A DNA stretch of 64,000 nucleotides, taken from Nocardia mangyaensis. Its GTDB lineage: Bacteria > Actinomycetota > Actinomycetes > Mycobacteriales > Mycobacteriaceae. Below, one piece after another: positions 8,237-17,281 of the stretch. Where the stretch lies: NCBI RefSeq assembly GCF_001886715.1, contig NZ_CP018082.1, positions 3,720,001 to 3,784,000 of the forward strand, in the 5' to 3' direction. Below the pieces are notes generated by a model. It ran no database searches. It was not told the DNA's origin and saw only the letters and a program-made list of their open reading frames with translations. A program made the position numbers and the translations under genes. The number at the start of each line of letters is the position of its first letter. The first letter of the stretch is position 1.

Positions 8237-10084
8237 CTACGCCGAGACCACACCGAAGTCGAGTTTCACCAGCTGGTCGGCGCAGCCGAAGTAGCGATCG
8301 TCGTGGGTGATCACGATGACCGTCTTCGCGCGGCGCTTCAGGTCACCGAGGATCTCGTGATAGAAAACGTCGCGGAAGCGCGGCTCCTGATCGGCGGCCC
8401 ATTCGTCGAAGACGTAGATCTGGCGATCTTCGAGCAGGGCGGTCAGCAATGCCAGGCGCTTGCGCTGCCCCTGCGACAGATCCACCGTCGACAGACGACC
8501 GTCCTGCACCGTCACCTTGTGCGCGATCTGCAATTGCTCGAGGTACCGCTGGACCTCGGCATCGATCCCGGGACGGTCGAAGCCCAGGTAGTCTTCGAAC
8601 AAGTGGAAATCGGTGAACACCGCCGACGAGTTCTGCCGGTACCACTCGATGTTGTGGTGGTCGATTCGCTCCCCGTTGAGCGACAACGACCCCGTGCGCG
8701 GCACATACAGACCCGTGATCAGCTTGGCCAGCGTCGACTTCCCGCTGCCGTTGCCGCCGACGATGAACGTGATCTGCCCCGGTTCGAAGACCAGGTCGAT
8801 CGGACCCAGCCGGAACCCGGAGTCCGCGGACTCGTCGAGCCCGGGCGGCGGGCCCAGCGGCACCGGTCGCACATCGGTCGCGCCGTGATCGACCCAGTTC
8901 TTGCCGTTCACATCCGGCTGTGCCGGACCGGGATGCGCGCCGGGATGGTGCCCGCCCGGACGGAGATGCCCGGTGCGCGGTGGCATACCGGGGCGCGGCC
9001 GGGGGACGCCGTGCCCCGGAGGGCCATCCGGATGCGGGCCGGGGGGCGGGGGCACCAGCGAGGGCGCCTCCGATCGATACACGTAACTCACGTCGGTCAG
9101 TTCCAGCTTGGCCTCCCCCGCCGCCGGACGACCCGTGTACGGCAGCAGTTCCTCGTCGTGCAGGGTCTCCATCGACAGGTTCATCGCCCGGATCTTGGCC
9201 AGTGCCACGTCACCGCGCAGCAGATCGGGGATGCGGTGCATGAAGTTCTGCATCGGCATCGCCAAGAACGTGGTGACCAGCACATAGCCGACCATGGTCT
9301 CGCGCGGCAGATCCAGCGCCACCGCGATGACGAACAGGATCAGCGCCATCGTCGTCAACTGCAGCGCCTGGCCGAAACCCTGCGCGTAGGAGAACTTCGA
9401 ACCCGCGTCGGTGTTCTGATCCCGCAGCGTGCCCGCAGAACCGAGCAGGTGCCGGTCCATGAAATCCTGCCGACGGCCCCGGTGCAGTTTCAGTTCCTTG
9501 ATGCCCAGGGTGACGGCCTGGAACGAACGCAGCAACGCGTCCTCGTTCTCGCGGGCCTCGCGGTAGATCCCGCGCACCCGTTTGAGCACCATCTCGACAC
9601 ACGCGATGCCGATCAGGGTGCCCGCCACCGTCACCGCGAAGATCGGTCCCGACACGATGAACAGGAAAACGAAGCAGCCGATGATGGTCGCCACGTCGAC
9701 GCAGATCGACGGGATGGCGGTCACCGCCTGTGACAGCGAGCGCACGTCCTCGGTGAGCGTCGCCATCAGGCGGTGCATGCCGAGCCGCTCGAGGTGTTCC
9801 AGCGGCGCGGAGACGATTCCGGAGCTCAGGTCACTGCGCAGCCGGTAGATGGCCTCCTGTGAGAGCCGGACCAGCAGCACCTGCGAGAGCACACCGCTGA
9901 CCAGGATCACCACTCCGGTGAGTCCGAACCGGAGCAGCAGATGATCGGGCTGCGGGCGGGGTGAGACGGCCGCGTTGATCAGCGTCACCAGGTAGGTGTT
10001 GGCCACGCCGCAGATCAGGCCCGCGGCGACCACGGCCGCGATCCTGGCCGGTGACAGCGCGGCGAGAAAACGGAGCAATTGCAT
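8237..10084 (-). CDS. SyrD/PvdE-type (cyclic peptide export) ABC transporter
   Basis: 615-residue half-transporter with an N-terminal six-helix membrane domain (about 1-300) and a C-terminal ATPase. Walker A is GGNGSGKST (443-451), the signature is LSQGQRKRLALL, and the family-specific Walker B region reads IYVFDEWAADQEPRFRDVFYHEIL, the hallmark of SyrD/PvdE/YojI exporters. An extra segment of about 85 residues, very rich in Pro, Gly and His, interrupts the first strand of the ATPase domain (about 341-425). The ATG lies 11 bases after the type III PKS stop, so it is the last gene of that operon and probably exports its product. Confidence 0.87.
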   Translation of the reverse strand: MQLLRFLAALSPARIAAVVAAGLICGVANTYLVTLINAAVSPRPQPDHLLLRFGLTGVVILVSGVLSQVLLVRLSQEAIYRLRSDLSSGIVSAPLEHLERLGMHRLMATLTEDVRSLSQAVTAIPSICVDVATIIGCFVFLFIVSGPIFAVTVAGTLIGIACVEMVLKRVRGIYREARENEDALLRSFQAVTLGIKELKLHRGRRQDFMDRHLLGSAGTLRDQNTDAGSKFSYAQGFGQALQLTTMALILFVIAVALDLPRETMVGYVLVTTFLAMPMQNFMHRIPDLLRGDVALAKIRAMNLSMETLHDEELLPYTGRPAAGEAKLELTDVSYVYRSEAPSLVPPPPGPHPDGPPGHGVPRPRPGMPPRTGHLRPGGHHPGAHPGPAQPDVNGKNWVDHGATDVRPVPLGPPPGLDESADSGFRLGPIDLVFEPGQITFIVGGNGSGKSTLAKLITGLYVPRTGSLSLNGERIDHHNIEWYRQNSSAVFTDFHLFEDYLGFDRPGIDAEVQRYLEQLQIAHKVTVQDGRLSTVDLSQGQRKRLALLTALLEDRQIYVFDEWAADQEPRFRDVFYHEILGDLKRRAKTVIVITHDDRYFGCADQLVKLDFGVVSA

Positions 10085-10095
10085 GACTTGCGCTC

Positions 10096-11289
10096 TCAGC
10101 TGCGGATGACATCGAAGACGATGCCCTCGAGGGTGACACCGGGCGCGAACGAGAACGCCACCCCGGTGGAGATCGGCGCCGCCGACCGCGTGTCGCGGAT
10201 CATCCGCTCCAACACGAAGATCAGCGACACACTGAGCATGTTGCCGTGCTCGGCGAGCACGTCCCAGCTCGGCGCGGCAGCCTCTGGCGGGATGCCGAGC
10301 GAACGCGCCGACTCCTCGATGATGCGGGGGCCACCGGGGTGGATCGCCCACAGATCGACGGCGGCCTTGTCCAAACCGTTGCGCGCCAGCACTTGCGAGA
10401 CCACCGGGTCGACACCCTGGTAGATGTAGTCGGGCAGGCTGGTCGCCAGTTCGCAGGTGATGGCGGTGTCCTTCACACCGAGCACGATGCCGTCCTCGGC
10501 GTCGTCGAACAGGTGGCTGAAGCTGTCGCGGATCACGACGCTGCCCGCGGCGAGCGGCTGGTGCACCTGGTTGGCGCCGATCACCACCGCGCCGCAGCCG
10601 TCACCGAAGAGGCTGTGGGTGATCACGTCGTTGACGTCGTCGTCGAAAACAGCGTTCACCGAACTCACTTCGATGCACAGCACCATCGACTTCTTGTCCG
10701 GGTGTGCCCGCACGTAGTCGACGGCGGTGCGGATACCGTTCATCGCGGCGGCGCAGCCCATGAAGTTGACGATCATCCGGTTCACCGTCGGCGACAGGGC
10801 GAGCTGCTTGACCACCGCGACGTCGACGCCGGGGGCGATGAATCCGGTACTTGTCACAAAGATCAGCTGCCCGATCTCCTCGGCCGGATCGGCCAGATTC
10901 TCGACCGCCCGACGCGCGACATCCACGGCCAGTGGCACCGCGTGCTCGAAGAACAGGTTCATCCGCTCTCGGATGGTGGCGGGCTTGCGGCTGAATTCGA
11001 GGAACTCCGGTTCGAGCGGGTCGATCGCGAGGTGGCGGGTGTCGATCCTGGTCTTCTGATAGATCCGCGGAATGCGCTGGCGCTGTGCGGGATCGGCGAA
11101 CAGGTCGGCGACGCGAGCGGCGTTGGCGCGCTGGTCGACCACGCGCCGCGGTGAGCCCGTGGCGACCGCTTCGATCACACCGACGGTGGTCGGCGGCGTC
11201 GGTGGTAGCAGATCATGCCCGTGCTCGACGTCGGCCGTCCGGAGCACGCCGTGGGGGCGGCGCATACCTTCATCAATGGAAAAAGACAC
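10096..11289 (-). CDS. type III polyketide synthase
   Basis: 397-residue chalcone/stilbene-synthase-like enzyme that condenses an acyl-CoA starter with malonyl-CoA units. The catalytic triad is visible: Cys179 in NFMGCAAAMNG, His317 in WAIHPGGPRII, Asn350 in EHGNMLSVS; the C-terminal GxxPG-type loop reads FSFAPGVTLEG. An N-terminal extension of about 35 residues precedes the core. GTG start with AAGGGA upstream. It sits between a desaturase gene (46-base gap) and an exporter gene (11-base gap), all on one strand, suggesting an alkylpyrone- or alkylresorcinol-type product from a modified fatty acyl chain. The product itself is inferred, not shown. Confidence 0.9.
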   Translation of the reverse strand: MSFSIDEGMRRPHGVLRTADVEHGHDLLPPTPPTTVGVIEAVATGSPRRVVDQRANAARVADLFADPAQRQRIPRIYQKTRIDTRHLAIDPLEPEFLEFSRKPATIRERMNLFFEHAVPLAVDVARRAVENLADPAEEIGQLIFVTSTGFIAPGVDVAVVKQLALSPTVNRMIVNFMGCAAAMNGIRTAVDYVRAHPDKKSMVLCIEVSSVNAVFDDDVNDVITHSLFGDGCGAVVIGANQVHQPLAAGSVVIRDSFSHLFDDAEDGIVLGVKDTAITCELATSLPDYIYQGVDPVVSQVLARNGLDKAAVDLWAIHPGGPRIIEESARSLGIPPEAAAPSWDVLAEHGNMLSVSLIFVLERMIRDTRSAAPISTGVAFSFAPGVTLEGIVFDVIRS

Positions 11290-11335
11290 GGAGACAATCC
11301 CTTTCGAAACAGACTAGATGTGACAGCGGACCGGG

Positions 11336-12805
11336 TCAGACGGTGCCGATGCCGGTGAAGCCCTGAGCGGTGTAGACGACGCAGGTCTTCAGCGCCGAGG
11401 GCGCACAGTGTTCGCGTACGAAGCCCCACCGGTTGGCCACGGCCTCGTTCGAGGGCGCGAGCAGGTAGGTCCGGCACAGCTTCGGGAAGCGATCACCGAA
11501 GAAGCTCTTGGCAGGCAGCCACTGCACCCCGAACTTCGCGGCTTCCTCACGCACCACGTTCTCGGTGGCGATATTGGCGAAACCACTGCGCTGGAACGGA
11601 AGTACGTGGTGCACACGGTGCGAGCTCAGCCCCGCCGAGAGGAAGCAGTCGACGTACTTGTTGCCGACCACAGTCAGGTCGTAGGCCTGCTCGAGCTGGT
11701 TGACCGCCCAGTCCTCGGTGTCGCCGTGCGGCAGGTCATCGGTCGGGATCTCGAAGTCGTGGCTGGCCACCACCATGAAGGTGCTGATCCACAACGTGAT
11801 CACGAATTGCAGCGCCCAGGCCCAGAAGTCGCCCGCGATCGTGAAGACGACGAACTCGGCCACCAGCAGGAACCGGACCCCGAACGAGCCGATGAAGTGC
11901 GGCAGCGCGCCCCGCCAGGTGCCGTACATGTCTTTGATGCCGACCTTGCGGGTGAGGCGGCAGACATCGAGCAGGCGAATGATCATGCCGGTCAGCAGGT
12001 GGCCGAATTTGTGCACCGTGTGCACCGGCACCCGATACAGGCGCGGCACCTGCATCATCATCGTGAAGACGTTCTTCTTGATGTCGACTTCACTCTGGGT
12101 GTGCGGGTGGTGTAGCAGGGCATGGCCGTCGGCGGTGACGAAAGACAGTGCGACATAGTTCATGTCGAACGCGTTGACCGCGTACTTGTTGAGTCCCTTT
12201 TGCGCGCGGTGGATCGCGTAGTGACCGAAGCCGGCCAGCGAACTGCGGAGCAGGACCATCGCGATCACGAAGACCGGTAGCGGCATCCAGCTGGTGTCGT
12301 AGAGGCGCAGGCCCTGCACCGCGAAGTAGGCGACGATCAGGACGCCGACGACGATGTCGAAGATCCGGTCCATCCGCTTCAGGCGGGCCGCGAGGTCGGG
12401 TTCCTTCAGCCGCGCCTTCACCGCGTGCAGGAGGTCGTTCTTGTCGTCGAAGGTGTACTTCGGGGTGTCGTCCCAGCTGTTGAAATCCTCTTTGAACAAG
12501 AAGTCGGGCGCGTTGTTCTTCGGGTGAATGTCTTCGGGAACGGCGTTTCGACCGAGGCTGTAGCGCTCGATCATGCGCGCGATCTTCTCCGGGTCACGGT
12601 GGTAGGAACCGATGATCGAGGTGATGTCGCGGTTCTTCGTGCGGCCGATGAAGAATTCGCCGCCGGGATGCTTGGAGATCCAGTCGCTCAGGTCGTAGGC
12701 TCTGCCGTTGTAGACCCAGACGTTGTTGACGGGTGGCCGACCTCCCGGGCCCGGTGGCGGCGGGAGCTCCCGTTCCGCCTCATCGGGTCGATCATCGATC
12801 GTCAT
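11336..12805 (-). CDS. cytochrome b5-fused membrane fatty acid desaturase (front-end type)
   Basis: 489-residue first gene of the PKS operon. Residues about 25-85 form a cytochrome b5 domain with haem ligands His46 (HPGG) and His69 (GSYHRDPE). The rest is a membrane di-iron desaturase with His boxes HYAIH (195-199), HALLHHPH (228-235) and HRVHH (396-400) between hydrophobic segments near 150-165, 175-190 and 310-345. Fused cytochrome b5 is typical of front-end lipid desaturases and sphingolipid hydroxylases. ATG with a strong GGAGGAAG site. It presumably modifies the acyl chain used or made by the downstream type III PKS. Confidence 0.87.
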   Translation of the reverse strand: MTIDDRPDEAERELPPPPGPGGRPPVNNVWVYNGRAYDLSDWISKHPGGEFFIGRTKNRDITSIIGSYHRDPEKIARMIERYSLGRNAVPEDIHPKNNAPDFLFKEDFNSWDDTPKYTFDDKNDLLHAVKARLKEPDLAARLKRMDRIFDIVVGVLIVAYFAVQGLRLYDTSWMPLPVFVIAMVLLRSSLAGFGHYAIHRAQKGLNKYAVNAFDMNYVALSFVTADGHALLHHPHTQSEVDIKKNVFTMMMQVPRLYRVPVHTVHKFGHLLTGMIIRLLDVCRLTRKVGIKDMYGTWRGALPHFIGSFGVRFLLVAEFVVFTIAGDFWAWALQFVITLWISTFMVVASHDFEIPTDDLPHGDTEDWAVNQLEQAYDLTVVGNKYVDCFLSAGLSSHRVHHVLPFQRSGFANIATENVVREEAAKFGVQWLPAKSFFGDRFPKLCRTYLLAPSNEAVANRWGFVREHCAPSALKTCVVYTAQGFTGIGTV

Positions 12806-13010
12806 TGGTTCTTCCTCCGTGTCCGATCGGCGTCGATGCGTGTTGCCTGCCGACCAGTGTCCCGACACGAATAGTCCTTGTGGCGCCTTGCATCTCGCTG
12901 AACAATCTCTTGTTGGATGCACACCCGGACGGCACACGGCCCGGGCCGCGGACGGCACGGTCAGTGCCGGACACGCGGTCCCGGACCGGTGTGGGTGCGA
13001 ACTGCTCGGA

Positions 13011-13823
13011 TCAGCCCGCGGGCTTGACGATGTTGACTGGCTCGGCCCAGTTGGACAGGCTGACGGTGACCTCGCCCTGGTCCTTCTTCACCACGGCGCG
13101 AACGAGATTCGGGCCGTCCCCGGTGGAAGCGGCCTCCGAGGGCTTGGCCGAATCAGAGGCGGGCGGGGCGACGTCCTGGATCCACAGGGTGATCGGCATG
13201 GTGCCGGCGTTCTCGCCGATGCGCGGCACGATCGGGTCGATCACGGCGCCGTCGATGGTGCCGGTGATCCTGACGGTCGCGATGCCGTCGATGGTCTCGC
13301 GGGCCTCGGCTTTCGGGTTCGCCACGTTGGCGATGACATTCGCGATGCCGAGTTCCTTGTCCAGGATGACACCCGGATCGTAGATCTTCTCCGCCGGGCC
13401 TGCGGGCACGTAGCGGCCGCCGGTCTGGGTGTAGAGAACTTTGTCCACCACCAGGAATTTCGCCTCGGTGAACGGATCGTCCGGGGTGAGCTTGACCTTC
13501 GCCTCGCCCATCGCCGCTCCCGAGCCCTGGGTCTCGTTGGTGACATCGGCCGATACGGTTTCCACCGGCAGATCGGGCAGGTTGTCCACGTCGATCTTCA
13601 GGTGCACGGTGCGCAGGGTCTGAGTGGTCTTGGCCGATTCCGCCACGATCCGCGCGCCGTCGGGCAGCTCAGTCGGCGGCGGCGCCGCGGTGGTGGTCGA
13701 ATCGTCGGACGAGCAGCCGGTTACGAGGGCCGCGCCCAGCGCCGCCGCCGCGAAGACCGCGGTGATGCCGCGGCGCCGTGCGAAGCGGCGCCGGGGAGCG
13801 GGGTGCGGAGTGTTGTCGATCAA
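13011..13823 (-). CDS. LppX/LprAFG-family lipoprotein (LprG-like)
   Basis: 270-residue lipoprotein precursor: basic n-region RRRFARRRG, hydrophobic core, lipobox VTGC (Cys37), then a Ser/Thr/Pro linker. The mature domain matches the LprG fold that binds triacylated lipids and moves them towards the outer membrane in mycolata: LRTVHLKIDVDNLPDLPVE, VVDKVLYTQTGGRYVPAGPAEKIYDPG, ITLWIQDV and a C-terminal VTVSLSNWAEPVNI. Start is TTG preceded by AGGGG; an ATG seven bases upstream is in another frame. The usual partner, a Rv1410c-type exporter, is not adjacent, so this may be a paralogue. Confidence 0.82.
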   Translation of the reverse strand: MIDNTPHPAPRRRFARRRGITAVFAAAALGAALVTGCSSDDSTTTAAPPPTELPDGARIVAESAKTTQTLRTVHLKIDVDNLPDLPVETVSADVTNETQGSGAAMGEAKVKLTPDDPFTEAKFLVVDKVLYTQTGGRYVPAGPAEKIYDPGVILDKELGIANVIANVANPKAEARETIDGIATVRITGTIDGAVIDPIVPRIGENAGTMPITLWIQDVAPPASDSAKPSEAASTGDGPNLVRAVVKKDQGEVTVSLSNWAEPVNIVKPAG

Positions 13824-14115
13824 GGTTCATCCCCTGGAGATGGTCGTCTATCGATTGGTCGAGGCAGCCGTAGCTGCCACGTGCCTGCGACATACCATGC
13901 AGACCATCAGACATCTCGTGCTCCCCCGACGGCGATAATACCCGAGGATCTCGATCTGCGAACTATCTGCGCGCACTCTCGATTTCGGACATCGTTCGCG
14001 ATCTTCGCAGACCGCTCACCTCACCTCGGCACACTGCGCGACTGCTCGCCGATCGTTGTGTGTGTCTTCCACGCAGCACCCGCTGGATGAAAGACCGAAG
14101 TACTCCGCCCGGCAG

Positions 14116-14946
14116 TCAGTTCTTGCGGCCGACGCCGCCGACGATGCAGTTGCGCACCGCGTTGAGGGGGGTGAGGTGGGGTCCGTCGGGCCACCAGTCG
14201 TCGCAGCGGACCAAGCCGGGGGTGACCATCTCGAGGTTACCGAACATGGCTTCGATTTCGGCGCGGGTGCGGAAGCGGCCGCTGCCCATGGGGCTGTGGA
14301 TGAACTTCTCTTCCATTTTGCGGGCGAGGTCGCTGTATTCGGGGGTTTGGGGGTCATGGAAGTGTGCGATGGCCACGAAGGAGCCCGCGGGCAGGGCGTC
14401 GATGTAGGTCTGCATCAGGGCGGGGCCGTCGTCGCCGAGATAGTGGTGCAGGGTGCCGATGTGGAACAGGGCGAGGGGGCGGGTGAAGTCGAGCTCCTTG
14501 CGGACCGTGGTGTTTCCGAGCACTTCGAGTGGGCGGAAGATGTCGGCTTCGGCGATGTGGGTGCGGCTGTTGCTGGCCAGCAGGGCTTGGCCGTGCACGA
14601 GGACCGACGGGTCGTTGTCGACGTAGACCACGCGTGACTGTGGGTTGACCCGCTGGACGACCTGGTGGGTGTTCTCCGCGGTGGGCAGGCCCGACCCGAG
14701 ATCGAGGAACTGGTCGATGCCCGCTTTGGCCAGGAATCGGCACGTGCGGATCAGGAAATCGCGGTTGGCCCAGGCCAAATCGTTGACCTGGGGCGCGACG
14801 GTGCGGACCTGAGCCAGGACCTCGCGGTCGACCTCGTAGTTGTCCTTGCCGTTGAGCGCGGCATCGTAGACACGCGCGATGCTCGCGCGTGTGGTGTCCA
14901 CCCCGACTGGTACAGCGCTGGGGTAGGCGGCGGAAGATTGCGACAT
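14116..14946 (-). CDS. DUF574-type S-adenosylmethionine-dependent methyltransferase
   Basis: 276-residue protein of the actinobacterial SAM-methyltransferase family formerly DUF574. Features: N-terminal TTRASIARVYDAALNGKDNYEVDRE, motif I FLDLGSGLPTAENTHQ, motif II VVYVDNDPSVLVHGQALL, then ALFHIGTLHHYLGDD, and a C-terminal LVRCDDWWPDG. These proteins are abundant in Streptomyces and Nocardia; their substrates are largely unknown. ATG with GGAGG about eight bases upstream. It is the downstream neighbour of the NmrA-like gene on the same strand (95-base gap). Confidence 0.88.
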   Translation of the reverse strand: MSQSSAAYPSAVPVGVDTTRASIARVYDAALNGKDNYEVDREVLAQVRTVAPQVNDLAWANRDFLIRTCRFLAKAGIDQFLDLGSGLPTAENTHQVVQRVNPQSRVVYVDNDPSVLVHGQALLASNSRTHIAEADIFRPLEVLGNTTVRKELDFTRPLALFHIGTLHHYLGDDGPALMQTYIDALPAGSFVAIAHFHDPQTPEYSDLARKMEEKFIHSPMGSGRFRTRAEIEAMFGNLEMVTPGLVRCDDWWPDGPHLTPLNAVRNCIVGGVGRKN

Positions 14947-15041
14947 CGGGCGCCTCCGGGCCTCGAACCGACTGTTCGAACCAGCGTAGAGCATCGGTTC
15001 CGTTGGCACAGAACCAATCCCGCCGCCCGCACCCGACGCTG

Positions 15042-15797
15042 TCAGCCCTCGATGGGCCAGCGATCGTCGAGCCATTCCTCGAAGGTCGGACCGGCGATGA
15101 TCGCGTTCGGGCCCGCCAACAGGGCGCCTTCGGCGAGGAGCAGATGGTCCGGATCGGTGATGTCGTCGACCTCGCGCACCCGGGCGGGTCCGCCGCGCCG
15201 GGCCACCAGCTGTGCCACCGCGTCCACGAGCCACCACTGCTGTGGTCCCGCGATCTCGACGAGGTCGGGGCCGCCGGCGAGGGCCACCTCGGCGACCTGC
15301 TCCGCGGCCGTGCGGGCGGAGACCAGCTGCGCGCGATAGCGCGGGATCTCGGCCAGATCGTCCTGGGTCGTCCACTCGAGCATCATCTCGGCGAACTCGT
15401 GGAACTGCGCGGCTCGCACGATGTGCACTGGCACCGGACCCTCTCGGTAGGCCCGTTCCTGCACGAGCTTGCCCGCGTAGTGTCCCGCGGTGAACCCGTC
15501 GATGCCGATGATCGACACCACCACGACCCGCCGGACCCCCGCCGCGTGGGCTGCCGCTGCGACCGTGCGGGCGACGGCGCCGAAGAACTCGGTGACCGCC
15601 GTCGTCTCCGTGGTGGCGGCGTTCACCGCGTCCACCACCACATCCACCCCGGTCAGCGCCGCCGCAAGCCCTTTCCCCGAGTGGACGTCGATTCCGGCCG
15701 ACCGCGTGATCTCCACGATCTCCTCGCCCCGGTGCTTCAGGATGTCGACCACTTCCCGACCGATCCGGCCACTGGCCCCGACGACTGCGATTCGCAT
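15042..15797 (-). CDS. NmrA-like NAD(P)-binding protein
   Basis: 251-residue atypical short-chain dehydrogenase. The Rossmann glycine motif VVGASGRIGREVV starts at residue 5, followed by VDVVVDAVNAAT and VRRVVVVSIIGIDG where classical family members place the catalytic Ser. There is no clear YxxxK (HYAGKLVQE is the nearest), in line with the NmrA/TMR group of oxidoreductases or redox sensors. The C-terminal part (FEEWLDDRW) is typical of this subgroup. ATG start. Substrate unknown. Confidence 0.8.
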   Translation of the reverse strand: MRIAVVGASGRIGREVVDILKHRGEEIVEITRSAGIDVHSGKGLAAALTGVDVVVDAVNAATTETTAVTEFFGAVARTVAAAAHAAGVRRVVVVSIIGIDGFTAGHYAGKLVQERAYREGPVPVHIVRAAQFHEFAEMMLEWTTQDDLAEIPRYRAQLVSARTAAEQVAEVALAGGPDLVEIAGPQQWWLVDAVAQLVARRGGPARVREVDDITDPDHLLLAEGALLAGPNAIIAGPTFEEWLDDRWPIEG

Positions 15798-15902
15798 CTG
15801 CCTTGCTCCTTCTTCGGTGTGTTGTCATCGGGTCGACGGAGCAGCCGCGCGATGTGTGACATCGGATCAGGTCTGCCGTGCGGGGGACGCGGCGGTGGCC
15901 GG

Positions 15903-17281
15903 CCGGCCGATCCGGTGTTCCGGGGGCGGTTCGAGCGGGAGGCCGAGCTGGCGGGGCGGCTCGATCATCCGAACATCGTGGCGATTCACGATCGGGGCAG
16001 TGAGGACGGCCGGCTGTGGATCGCGATGCAGCATGTCGCGGGCAGCGACGCCGAGGCGGCGGTGCGCGAGGGCCCGGTACCGCCGGAGCGGGCGCTGCAC
16101 ATCGCGCGGTCGACGGCGGAGGCGCTGGATTACGCGCATGCGGCCGGGCTGCTGCATCGTGATGTGAAACCGGCCAACATCCTGCTGCGCGACGGTGCGC
16201 CCGGGGTGCGCGTCCAGCAGGTGCTGCTCACCGATTTCGGGATCGCGAAGGCGATCGACGAGGGCACCGCGCTCACCCAGACCGGGTCACTGGTCGCGAC
16301 GCTGCGCTACGCGGCGCCCGAGCAACTCGACGGCAGGCAGGCGGGCCCCCGCTCGGATCAGTACGCGCTGGCGTGCACGCTGTTCCACCTACTTGCCGGA
16401 CGCCCGCCCTACACCGCGACCACGGTGCGCTGGTCGGCGCGCACCTGATGCAGCCCGTCCCCTGGATCAGTGAGCTCGCGCCGGGGTTGTCGGTCGCGGT
16501 GGACACGGCTTTCGAGCGAGCGCTGGCCAAGAATCCCGACCATCGCTACGCCCATTGCGCCGAGATGGTCACGGCAATCGCCCATGCCGTGACCACGGGC
16601 GCTGCCCCGACACAGCCGAGCGCCGACCCGCGCGCCCCACTCGGGCACGGAACCGCTCCACCGCACAGCCATGCGCTCGATATCGGCGGCCGGTCAGCGC
16701 ACGGTGGCGCTCGCCGCGGCCGAACCGCCTGGATCGCGGCAGCCGTGGTCGGCGTGGCGGCGGTGCTCGCGGTCGTGGCGACCGTGGTGCTCACCAACCG
16801 GAACGAGCCGGGGACGGGGCACGCGCCGGGCACGACGACGGCCGCGCCGACCACCACCGCCGACGCGTGGGCGGCGGCCAGGCCCACCATCGCGATGTTC
16901 CCCGATCTGCTTCCGGCCGGTCCGGACAGTGCGGGCTACCGGGACCTGCGGTGCAGTTTCGCGACGAAGAATCCGGATGCGATGTGGGACACCGGATTCA
17001 GCTGCACCGACCGGGAGAACCTCGAACTGCAGGTGCTCTCGCATCCCGACACCGAAACCGTCGGGCAATTCGTGGCGACCCTGCCCGCCGACACGAGCCA
17101 GCAGGTGCGCTCGCGCTACGGCAGGCCACTGACCGTGCGCAGCTTCCAGGGCACCACCGGGCCGTGGCTGCTGGTCCAGTTCGACGCCGCACCACATTCG
17201 ACCGTGCTGCTCCAGGTGTACTGGAAGGGCCACACCCATCAGGAGATGATCGACGAATGGTTGACCAGCGCACCCCTGTGA
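15903..17281 (+). pseudogene. Ser/Thr protein kinase, 5'-truncated and frameshifted
   Basis: Homology to PknA/PknB-type receptor kinases begins abruptly at VFRGRFEREAELAGRLDHPNIV; the glycine loop and the ATP-binding Lys are absent and unrelated sequence lies upstream. The catalytic loop (HRDVKPANIL) and DFG (LLTDFGIAK) are intact. Near 16424, after PYTATT, the frame must shift (one base missing) to continue with GALVGAHLMQPVP, the rest of the kinase lobe, a transmembrane helix (IAAAVVGVAAVLAVVATVVL) and an extracytoplasmic domain with cysteines. Two lesions argue for a decayed gene rather than a sequencing error. The end overlaps the following lipoprotein gene, its former operon partner. Confidence 0.8.

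Noticed and set aside
8930..9060. Possible tandem repeat or CRISPR-like array in the exporter gene
   Set aside because: The GGG/CCG-rich stretch encodes an irregular Pro/Gly/His segment; no constant repeat-spacer pattern is present.
14116..15828. A 570-residue frame joining the methyltransferase to upstream sequence
   Set aside because: Only the last 276 residues match a protein family; the first part is Arg/Gly-rich read-through antisense to nothing real and overlaps the NmrA-like gene in another frame.
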